From positions 1 to 13,418 of the forward strand of contig UQSF01000030.1 of the NCBI GenBank assembly GCA_900543625.1: a DNA stretch of 13,418 bases, read 5' to 3'. Shown one piece after another: positions 8,176-13,193 of this stretch. The notes under the pieces are model-generated. The model made no database searches. It was given only the letters and a program-made list of their open reading frames with translations, and was not told the DNA's origin. The position numbers were made by a program, and so were the translations under genes. Each line of letters begins with the position of its first letter. Positions within the stretch are counted from its first letter, which is position 1. The stretch comes from an uncultured Eubacteriales bacterium (GTDB lineage Bacteria > Bacillota > Clostridia > Oscillospirales > Oscillospiraceae).

Positions 8176-9015
8176 TTATTCAACTGTAACGTCATCGCCG
8201 AGATAGCCAAAACTACCAGGTAGTGCGCTATAGGCGGGGGCGTAATTGTAAGACGTCGAAATTCGATCGTTGATTGCTGCTGAATATCCCATTGCTCGCG
8301 CGATAACGGGTGTCGAACTTTCGATCTGATATCTTCTGGCTGCATTGAAAAATGCATCAAGCATGGTTAGCCCCTTCATATTTTGAGTAAACAGAGTGGC
8401 CTCACGCGAATCAAGATACATTTGGGAAGCAAATCCAAAAAGTATGCGCGTACCATTCAGCATATTAAAAATATTGTTTTCTTTTGTAGTTGAGCCGCTA
8501 TTTGCCAATTGATTGCAGGTGTACAACACAACATATTTGTGCGGAAAAGAAATGCTGGTGGTTTTGAGGTTTATCAAGGACGATGTTTCGCCGAGCGATG
8601 AGTGACTGGTTATGGATCCGCTAGAGGGCTGATTCACATGAAGCGCATTGTTATAATTTGTATTTAATACAACACCATGTCCGGAATATACAAAAAAAGT
8701 AACACGTGATGCACTGGATATACTGTTCGTTGTAACGTTATTGTTTGCAAGATTGTAGCTTCTTGTGTAACTGATGTTGTTTATTGAAAGCCGAATATCA
8801 TTAAGACCGTTGCTGAAGTTTGTGCAGTATGATGCGCCAGCTCTGCTGCCATGGCCACAGTAACTATATGTGTTGATTCCGGCAAATCCGCCTGTTATGG
8901 AATTTGCGGCAAAAGTCGAAGGAGCAATAAACGAGAAAAACATAATGCATACAATAAGAAAGGAAATCACTTTTTTTGCGTTCACATGATTGCGTACCGA
9001 TGTTTTGGTTTTCAT
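8176..9015 (-). CDS. Secreted caspase-like (clan CD-like) protein
   Basis: A 279-residue product with a signal peptide: basic start, hydrophobic core (about 16-30) and a likely AxA-type cleavage site in STFAAN (about 33-38). It lacks a lipobox or sorting signal, so it should be released. Two blocks match the clan CD cysteine peptidase pattern: a hydrophobic strand ending in SGHG (VTFFVYSGHG, His113) and a second hydrophobic strand ending in Cys (YVVLYTCN, Cys167). These are the expected His/Cys dyad positions for a caspase/gingipain/C13-like fold. The 54-residue spacing between them is reasonable for such folds. An early segment (about 41-70) has a repeated YC-x-GHG / YCTN pattern. The start has GGAGG 6 nt upstream. 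It is the first gene of a two-gene unit with the downstream lipoprotein. The peptidase assignment rests on motif pattern only; a non-catalytic relative is possible. Confidence 0.7.
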   Translation of the reverse strand: MKTKTSVRNHVNAKKVISFLIVCIMFFSFIAPSTFAANSITGGFAGINTYSYCGHGSRAGASYCTNFSNGLNDIRLSINNISYTRSYNLANNNVTTNSISSASRVTFFVYSGHGVVLNTNYNNALHVNQPSSGSITSHSSLGETSSLINLKTTSISFPHKYVVLYTCNQLANSGSTTKENNIFNMLNGTRILFGFASQMYLDSREATLFTQNMKGLTMLDAFFNAARRYQIESSTPVIARAMGYSAAINDRISTSYNYAPAYSALPGSFGYLGDDVTVE

Positions 9016-9028
9016 TCTACACCTCCAT

Positions 9029-9115
9029 TTAACTATTCCAGTGGCTGAACTTTTTCGATGTAACCGGCCATTCCTTTAAGCTTAAATGAAGAAGTACTTG
9101 CAAGCTGCCTCTCAT
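9029..9115 (-). CDS. Possible 28-residue leader peptide
   Basis: A short ATG frame lies in the 5' UTR of the caspase-like gene. A GGAAG sits 5 nt before its ATG, and its stop codon TAA lies directly next to the GGAGG of the next gene. The peptide begins MRGSLQVLLHLSLKEW and ends KKFSHWNS: mildly amphipathic and basic, with two Trp. It could couple translation to the gene behind it, act as a small secreted or signalling peptide, or be chance. Confidence 0.25.
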   Translation of the reverse strand: MRGSLQVLLHLSLKEWPVTSKKFSHWNS

Positions 9116-9137
9116 ATGCACTTCCAATTCCAATCAC

Positions 9138-9167
9138 AGATTACCACATTATTTCCTGAAATGTCAA
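9138..9167 (-). promoter_or_regulatory. Candidate promoter of the caspase-like/lipoprotein unit
   Basis: On the minus strand a perfect -35 box TTGACA (9167-9162) is followed after 18 nt by TAATCT (9143-9138), a weak -10 box (3/6). The resulting 5' UTR would be about 115 nt, long for this window, and includes the possible leader ORF. A weak -10 could mean the promoter needs an activator. Confidence 0.4.
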
Positions 9168-9255
9168 ATAATATATATGAAAGAGTGAACTTTCTCCTGT
9201 ATGCACAATTCTCTAAGGATTAATTGTATATAAGCCCAATCACTTTCAAGAAACT

Positions 9256-9351
9256 GGGCTTTCGTTTGGCCACATCCTGCGTGGGCAGGGCACGGCGGCG
9301 GACGGCAGCGTGCAGAACTTCGAAGTGCTCGTGCCTGCGCTCGCGGGATGA
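9256..9351 (+). pseudogene. 3' remnant of a GC-rich gene cut by the AT-rich island
   Basis: A GC-rich plus-strand frame reads GHILRGQGTAADGSVQNF, then EVLVPALAG, and ends at TGA (9349-9351). A hairpin terminator follows 20 nt later. Codon use is that of the host chromosome (GCG, GGC, GTG, CTC), yet the frame has no start: upstream it passes into AT-rich DNA and meets TAA after a few codons. This fits the tail of a native gene whose front was replaced. The family is not recognisable from about 30 residues, and a chance frame in GC-rich DNA cannot be excluded. Confidence 0.4.
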
Positions 9352-9371
9352 TCAAACGGACGAAATGACCG

Positions 9372-9399
9372 GCGCCCCACAGAAAAATCTGCGGGGCGC
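9372..9399 (+). terminator. Hairpin terminator after the gene remnant
   Basis: Stem GCGCCCC-A-CAGA / TCTG-C-GGGGCGC with an AAAA loop and one A-C mismatch; it is followed on the plus strand by GCTTTGTT, a modest U-tract. On the minus strand, after the SSB-like gene, there is no U-run. It shares its first nine bases, GCGCCCCAC, with the terminator at 7147-7170 on the other side of the AT-rich island. Confidence 0.55.
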
Positions 9400-9420
9400 G
9401 CTTTGTTGGGCGGTATGTGT

Positions 9421-10044
9421 TCAGTCGCCCGGCGGCGACAGGCGGCAGATGTCGAGCACGGACACCTCGAACGCGGTGCGCTCGACGGCGCCGGTGTCCA
9501 GCACCTTGATGTAGCTGCGGCTCTGCAGCCGTCCTTCGAGAGACACGCGCGTGCCCACGTCCCAGAGTGCGGTCTCGCACGCGCGCGCGCCCCACGTGAT
9601 GCACGGCAGGTAGTCGCTGCGGCCGTAGTGCCGGTTCACGGCCAGCATCAGGTCGCAGATGTCGCGGCCCATCGGCGTCGTGCGCAGGTTCGGTGGTTTG
9701 CAGAGCGTGCCGCTGAGCAGGATCAGGTTGCGGTCATACGGCTCGTCACAGGGCGCGATGTCGCGCGCAAACACCGTGATGACCAGCTTTGCGCCCGGCC
9801 CGCGGCGGTTGTTGAACGAGCGCACATCGCCGGTAACGCACAGCCGTGCCGATTCCTCCAGCGGCATCCCGGACAGCAGCCGCTCGCGCACGATGACGTT
9901 CACGCGGTCGACCGTGCCCGAGAGCCGCTGCGTCTCGAGCGGGAAGGTGAAAAAGCGCTCCTGCCTGTTTTCGTGCGACAGCGCGGGCGGCGCCGCCAGC
10001 GTGCCGCAGAGCTCGGCATAATTGTTTCGTTCCAGTTCGTCCAT
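9421..10044 (-). CDS. Single-stranded DNA-binding protein-like, tandem OB folds
   Basis: A 207-residue protein with two SSB-like OB domains in tandem, a form common in Clostridia alongside the canonical SSB. The first domain (about 9-98) contains AELCGTLAAPP and VNVIVRERLL. The second (about 104-200) contains ILLSGTLCKPPNLRTTPMGR, DLMLAVNR and PCITWG, a close match to the SSB pattern 'G-x-l-x-x-p-x-R-x-T-p-x-G'. It lacks the acidic SSB C-terminal tip (DDDIPF type) and ends RLSPPGD, so it probably does not use that partner-recruiting tail. It should bind single-stranded DNA during replication, repair or recombination. A GTG three codons upstream opens the same frame, but GAGG stands 8 nt before the chosen ATG and only touches the GTG. 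Divergent from deoC; I see no convincing promoter for it. Confidence 0.85.
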   Translation of the reverse strand: MDELERNNYAELCGTLAAPPALSHENRQERFFTFPLETQRLSGTVDRVNVIVRERLLSGMPLEESARLCVTGDVRSFNNRRGPGAKLVITVFARDIAPCDEPYDRNLILLSGTLCKPPNLRTTPMGRDICDLMLAVNRHYGRSDYLPCITWGARACETALWDVGTRVSLEGRLQSRSYIKVLDTGAVERTAFEVSVLDICRLSPPGD

Positions 10045-10104
10045 GTGCTGCACCTCTCTTGTTGGGTATCACAGCCTATGTGCCGGCGGCGCAAAATATG
10101 CGTC

Positions 10105-10133
10105 TTGTACAAAGCTGCCGGACGCGGTATAAT
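10105..10133 (+). promoter_or_regulatory. Sigma-A promoter of deoC
   Basis: TTGTAC (10105-10110), a 17-nt spacer and a perfect TATAAT (10128-10133) lie about 45 nt before the deoC start. The -35 box is part of the palindrome TTGTACAA. No DeoR/CytR-like operator is evident. Confidence 0.8.
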
Positions 10134-10177
10134 ACAACCAAATATCATTTGTGCCTCATCAGAAAGGATGAACGATC

Positions 10178-10888
10178 ATGGAACTTCGAGAGATTCTTTC
10201 CCGCTGCGATCATACGCTTCTGCGTGTGGATGCCACTGCAGCGGAGATCCGCGCCCTCTGCGATCAGGGCATGCGTTACGGCTGCGCCAGTGTGTGCATC
10301 CCGCCGTGCCATGTCGCCGGGGCGAAGAAATATGTCGGTGACCGGCTGCGCATCTGCACGGTCATCGGCTTCCCGAACGGGTATCACACTCCGGCTGTCA
10401 AGGCGTTCGAGGCGGCGGAGGCCATCCGCAATGGTGCTGACGAGGTGGATATGGTCGTCAATCTGGCCATGGTCAAGGACGGTTGCTGGGACGATGTCGC
10501 AGCCGATATCCGCGCCGTGCGTGAGGCCAGCCGCGGCTGTATCCTCAAGGTCATCATCGAGTGCTGCCTGCTGACCGAGGAGGAAAAGCGCATGCTCTGC
10601 CGCATCGTCTCCGACAGCGGTGCGGACTATATCAAGACCTCCACCGGCTTTTCCACCGGCGGCGCCACGGCGGACGATGTACGTCTGCTGCGCACCTGCT
10701 GCCCGCCGCACGTGAAGGTCAAGGCTGCCGGCGGCATCGCGAGCCTCGCCGATGCGGAGGAGTTCATTCGCCTCGGCGCCGACCGTCTCGGCACGAGCCG
10801 CGTCGTGAAGATCGCCATGGCACAGGAGCAGGCCGCACAGACCGGCACCGAGGTGCAGGAGCCGGACACGCAGGACACGACCTACTGA
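10178..10888 (+). CDS. deoC: Deoxyribose-phosphate aldolase
   Basis: A 236-residue class I aldolase (DeoC) that cleaves 2-deoxyribose-5-phosphate to glyceraldehyde-3-phosphate and acetaldehyde in deoxynucleoside breakdown. The TIM barrel shows all hallmarks: DHTLL (11-15), TVIGFPNG (61-68), DEVDMVVN with the proton-relay Asp91, LKVIIE (123-128), DYIKTSTGF with the Schiff-base Lys153, and VKVKAAGGI with Lys182. The last 25 residues or so (from about AQEQAAQTG) form a polar Gln/Thr/Asp tail not needed for the fold. AAAGGA stands about 10 nt before the ATG. It is monocistronic with its own promoter and terminator; no other deo genes are next to it. Confidence 0.96.
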   Translation: MELREILSRCDHTLLRVDATAAEIRALCDQGMRYGCASVCIPPCHVAGAKKYVGDRLRICTVIGFPNGYHTPAVKAFEAAEAIRNGADEVDMVVNLAMVKDGCWDDVAADIRAVREASRGCILKVIIECCLLTEEEKRMLCRIVSDSGADYIKTSTGFSTGGATADDVRLLRTCCPPHVKVKAAGGIASLADAEEFIRLGADRLGTSRVVKIAMAQEQAAQTGTEVQEPDTQDTTY

Positions 10889-10900
10889 GCCGGGCGCAGG

Positions 10901-10934
10901 CTTGGGAGCGGCACAGCGCTGCGCCGCTCCCAAG
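10901..10934 (+). terminator. Terminator after deoC
   Basis: A perfect 12-bp stem CTTGGGAGCGGC / GCCGCTCCCAAG with a 10-nt loop lies 12 nt after the deoC stop; TGCTTTGACTGCATTTTT follows, a loose U-rich tract. It separates deoC from the infC operon promoter. Confidence 0.75.
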
Positions 10935-10973
10935 TGCTTTGACTGCATTTTTGTGCTTTGATACAGAAAATGC

Positions 10974-11002
10974 TTGACAGACCGCGTGAGGACTGCTATA
11001 GT
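10974..11002 (+). promoter_or_regulatory. Promoter of the infC-rpmI-rplT operon
   Basis: Perfect -35 TTGACA (10974-10979), 17-nt spacer, TATAGT (10997-11002). Transcription should start near 11009, leaving a structured leader of about 180 nt before infC. The near-consensus boxes fit a translation operon expressed at high level. Confidence 0.85.
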
Positions 11003-11008
11003 ATAAAA

Positions 11009-11188
11009 GCTGACAACAAAGTGGGCGTCCTGTGGACTGCCTCACCCGGCCGCAAAGGCGGTCCGCGGTCAATAAAACCTGCTCCCAACGGGAGCTGTAT
11101 GTGTTTTATGCGCGCGGATGTGTCAGGCATCCGTGCTTTTTTGTTTTGGAGCGATCGCTCCCGATGCAACCAATGGAGGTGTGTTCGT
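11009..11188 (+). promoter_or_regulatory. L20-type leader (transcription attenuation) of infC-rpmI-rplT
   Basis: The roughly 180-nt untranslated leader contains nested structure: ATAAAAC (11072-11078) pairs with GTTTTAT (11103-11109) around the inner hairpin GCTCCC-AAC-GGGAGC (11081-11095), and an intrinsic terminator follows at once. In Firmicutes such leaders bind excess ribosomal protein L20, which favours premature termination (established for B. subtilis). Position and order of elements match the Rfam L20 leader; I judged this by layout, not by a covariance search. Confidence 0.7.
11112..11142 (+). terminator. Attenuator hairpin in the infC leader
   Basis: A 9-bp stem GCGCGGATG / CATCCGTGC (one G-U pair) with a 7-nt loop is followed by TTTTTT then GTTTT, a classical intrinsic terminator. 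It lies 47 nt before the infC start codon, so it must be read through or antiterminated for operon expression. Confidence 0.85.
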
Positions 11189-11722
11189 ATCGCAACTGCA
11201 AACTATCAGATCAACGAAGAAATCCGCGATAAAGAAGTGCGCGTCATCGGCGCAGACGGTGCGCAGCTGGGCATTATGTCCTCTGCTGCCGCGCTCGAGA
11301 TCGCGATTGAAAAAGACCTCGACCTCGTGAAGATCGCTCCGGGCTCGAATCCGCCGGTCTGCAAGATCATGGATTACGGCAAGTACCGTTTTGAGCAGGC
11401 CAAGCGCGAGAAGGAGGCCAGAAGGAATCAGCATGTGATCGAAGTCAAGGAGATCCGCATGTCGCCCGGCATCGGCGAGAACGACTTCAACACCAAGCTG
11501 AAAAACGGCCAGAAGTTCCTGCAGGGCGGCGACCGCCTGAAGGTGACCATCCGCTTCCGCGGCCGTGAAATGGCACACACCAACATCGGCGAGCAGCTGC
11601 TGCGCGACTTCGCTGCCAAGTGCGCGGATATCGCCAACCTCGACAAGCAGCCCAAGCTCGAGGGGCGCAATATGTCTATGTTCCTGTCGCCCAAGGCGCA
11701 GAACACCAATAATAAGAAGTAA
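11189..11722 (+). CDS. infC: Translation initiation factor IF-3 (AUC start)
   Basis: IF-3 binds the 30S subunit, blocks premature 50S joining and proofreads the start codon and initiator tRNA. From ATC the product has 177 residues, the usual IF-3 length. The N-domain begins TANYQINEEIRDKEVRVIG, followed by the linker (about 75-90, KREKEARRNQH) and the C-domain with VKEIRMSPGI, DFNTKLKN and VTIRFRGREMAH. The start is ATC at 11189: GGAGG (11175-11179) sits 9 nt before it, and no ATG, GTG or TTG occurs in this frame between the Shine-Dalgarno and the conserved N-terminus. Non-AUG (AUU, AUC, AUA) starts are a known infC feature through which IF-3 represses its own translation. First gene of the infC-rpmI-rplT operon. 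Confidence 0.95.
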   Translation: MATANYQINEEIRDKEVRVIGADGAQLGIMSSAAALEIAIEKDLDLVKIAPGSNPPVCKIMDYGKYRFEQAKREKEARRNQHVIEVKEIRMSPGIGENDFNTKLKNGQKFLQGGDRLKVTIRFRGREMAHTNIGEQLLRDFAAKCADIANLDKQPKLEGRNMSMFLSPKAQNTNNKK

Positions 11723-11747
11723 GCAAACCAAGGAAGGAGCCAATACA

Positions 11748-11945
11748 ATGCCCAAACTGAAATCTCACAGTGGCGCGAAAAAGAGATTCAATCTCACCAA
11801 GAACGGCAAGGTCAAGCGTGCCCATGCGTTCAAGAGCCACATTCTCACGAAGAAGGACACCAAGCGCTGCCGTCGTCTGCGTTCCACCACTTATGCGGAT
11901 GCGACTACTGAAGCGACCATCAGAAAAATGATTCCTTATAAATAA
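11748..11945 (+). CDS. rpmI: 50S ribosomal protein L35
   Basis: A 65-residue basic protein of the large subunit. The N-terminus MPKLKSHSGAKKRF and the pattern NGKVKRAHAFKSHILTKKD are diagnostic. It begins 25 nt after infC with AAGGAGC upstream and is followed 30 nt later by rplT. Length and order are normal for this operon. Confidence 0.98.
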   Translation: MPKLKSHSGAKKRFNLTKNGKVKRAHAFKSHILTKKDTKRCRRLRSTTYADATTEATIRKMIPYK

Positions 11946-11975
11946 GGATTGACCGCACAATAGGAGGAAACAACA

Positions 11976-12329
11976 ATGGCAAGAGTCAAAGGCGCGATGA
12001 TGACGCGCAAACATAGAAAAAAGATTCTCGGTCTGGCTAAGGGCTACTGGGGCAACAAGTCCCGCCACTACAAGATGGCCAACCAGCAGATGATGAAGTC
12101 CGGCCGCTATGCTTACGTCGGCCGCAAGCAGAAGAAGAGAGACTTCCGTCAGCTCTGGATCACCCGTATCAGCGCCGGCTGCAAGGCCAACGGCATGAAC
12201 TACTCCACCTTTATGCACGGCCTGAAGCTGGCCGGCATCGACATGAACCGCAAGATGCTCTCCGAGACTGCGATCCATGATCCCGCTGCGTTCACCGCTC
12301 TGTGCGAGCAGGCGAAGGCTGCCCTGTAA
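11976..12329 (+). CDS. rplT: 50S ribosomal protein L20
   Basis: A 117-residue basic protein that binds 23S rRNA early in 50S assembly and, in Firmicutes, represses this operon by binding its leader. Diagnostic stretches are MARVKGAMMTRKHRKKILGLAKGYWG, KRDFRQLWITRISAGCK and NGMNYSTFMHGLKLAGID. AGGAGG lies 9 nt before the ATG. Last gene of the operon, closed by the strong terminator behind it. Confidence 0.98.
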   Translation: MARVKGAMMTRKHRKKILGLAKGYWGNKSRHYKMANQQMMKSGRYAYVGRKQKKRDFRQLWITRISAGCKANGMNYSTFMHGLKLAGIDMNRKMLSETAIHDPAAFTALCEQAKAAL

Positions 12330-12340
12330 GACTGTATCAA

Positions 12341-12372
12341 AAAACCCGCCATCCGATCGGATGGCGGGTTTT
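12341..12372. terminator. Bidirectional terminator between rplT and the sortase gene
   Basis: A perfect 14-bp stem (AAAACCCGCCATCC / GGATGGCGGGTTTT) with loop GATC. The plus side ends in TTTTT; the minus side ends in TTTTTT. It lies between convergent genes and stops transcription from both. Confidence 0.92.
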
Positions 12373-12397
12373 TGCTGCATAAGGGACCGGATCCCGT

Positions 12398-13123
12398 TCA
12401 GTCGATCTGCCGCGCCACGACCAGAAAGCGGCCGTTTGCAGTGTGGTATGCACAGGTGGACAGCGTCAGCAGCCGGTCGCCGGGCTGGATGGTGATGCCG
12501 GTGTCGTAGCAGCAGTTGTCTTCAATGAATGCGCAATACTGCGCAAACTGCTGCGCGTCCGTGCCGACACAGTCATAATATCGAAAGGCGTCAGAGCCCT
12601 CAGCGGGGATTTCCGTTTCGATCGCGGCCACGACCTCATACGAATGGGAGGCGTAGAGTGTGTCAAACTGCACAAGGGGGTGCGCAGCGCGAAATTCCGC
12701 ATCCTTGTAGGAGATCAGGGAGCCGAACATGCTGCCGTCTTTCATGTGGTGCCCGTAGATGAGGATGTTGTCCGCCGTGCGCACATCGCAGTTTTCGGCG
12801 ACATACAGCGTGCCGCGGTACGACCACTTGCCGTAGAAGTCCATATGCAGGTACTTGCCCGGCGTGTCGGGGGCAAACATGACGACGTTGTTGATGTTGG
12901 TGCCGTCGATCCGCAGCCAGCCGATCGTATCCGCATTGTCGGCGGCAACTGCACGCACCTGCTCAATGGCTGCTGCGCTGGCCGCGTCATGCGCGGCGGC
13001 GAGCGCCTCGGCAACGGCGCGGTCACTGCGGTCACTGTGCCAGTACCAGCCGAGCACACCGGCGCATACCAGAAAGCCGACGATGCAGATGACGCGGATC
13101 ACGATGAGTACAGTTTTTTTCAT
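12398..13123 (-). CDS. srtB: Class B sortase
   Basis: Membrane-bound cysteine transpeptidase that cuts a C-terminal sorting signal and joins the protein to peptidoglycan. The 241-residue product has an N-terminal membrane anchor (about 4-28) and an extracellular catalytic domain. The triad is His125 (in IYGHHM), Cys224 (in TLSTCAY) and Arg232 (in ANGRFLVVAR). The class B pattern is supported by NNVVMFAPDTPGKYLHMDFYGKWSYRGTLYVAE (about 78-110) and the long segment before the Cys. AGGAG lies 6 nt before the ATG. Upstream on the same strand is a TPKTG surface-protein gene, the probable substrate; a strong hairpin separates the two and no separate promoter is visible in the 70-nt gap, so the sortase may depend on read-through. 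Confidence 0.93.
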   Translation of the reverse strand: MKKTVLIVIRVICIVGFLVCAGVLGWYWHSDRSDRAVAEALAAAHDAASAAAIEQVRAVAADNADTIGWLRIDGTNINNVVMFAPDTPGKYLHMDFYGKWSYRGTLYVAENCDVRTADNILIYGHHMKDGSMFGSLISYKDAEFRAAHPLVQFDTLYASHSYEVVAAIETEIPAEGSDAFRYYDCVGTDAQQFAQYCAFIEDNCCYDTGITIQPGDRLLTLSTCAYHTANGRFLVVARQID

Positions 13124-13140
13124 ACAAAACTCCTGATAAG

Positions 13141-13174
13141 AAAATGGGCAGTGTCATTTGACGCTGCCCATTTT
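13141..13174. terminator. Hairpin between surface protein and sortase genes
   Basis: A 15-bp stem (AAAATGGGCAGTGTC / GACGCTGCCCATTTT, one G-U pair) with a 4-nt loop. In the minus direction it ends in TTTTCTT, so it can terminate transcription from the surface-protein gene. The sortase ATG is only 18 nt further, with its ribosome site in between, so any promoter for the sortase must lie at or upstream of the hairpin. Confidence 0.8.
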
Positions 13175-13193
13175 AACTGCGTGAGAGTGAAGA

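Larger units (their letters stand above)
7171..9255. other. AT-rich island in GC-rich chromosome, probably acquired
   Basis: Base composition changes abruptly from strongly GC-rich to clearly AT-rich just after the terminator at 7147-7170, and back near 9255-9262. Codon use in the two genes inside (many AAT, ATA, TTT, AAA codons) differs from every neighbour. The right border lies beside the 3' tail of a broken GC-rich gene. No integrase, transposase, tRNA or clear flanking repeat is visible, so the transfer mechanism is unknown. The borders are judged by eye. Confidence 0.6.

Noticed and set aside
9232..9261. Intrinsic terminator from the inverted repeat AAGCCCA/TGGGCTT
   Set aside because: Only 7 bp with a 16-nt loop and no U-run on either side; kept only as a possible border feature.
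10045..10104. Promoter for the SSB-like gene
   Set aside because: TTGCGC with TGATAC, and TATTTT without a matching -35, are too weak to call.
10145..10948. Long minus-strand frame opposite deoC
   Set aside because: It is the antisense shadow of deoC, which has all its catalytic residues, a promoter and a terminator. The minus-strand frame at 11123-11755 opposite infC is rejected for the same reason.
11164..11232. Out-of-frame ATG reading across the infC start
   Set aside because: It has no Shine-Dalgarno of its own, gives a short Arg-rich peptide and ends inside infC; the conserved IF-3 frame starts at 11189.
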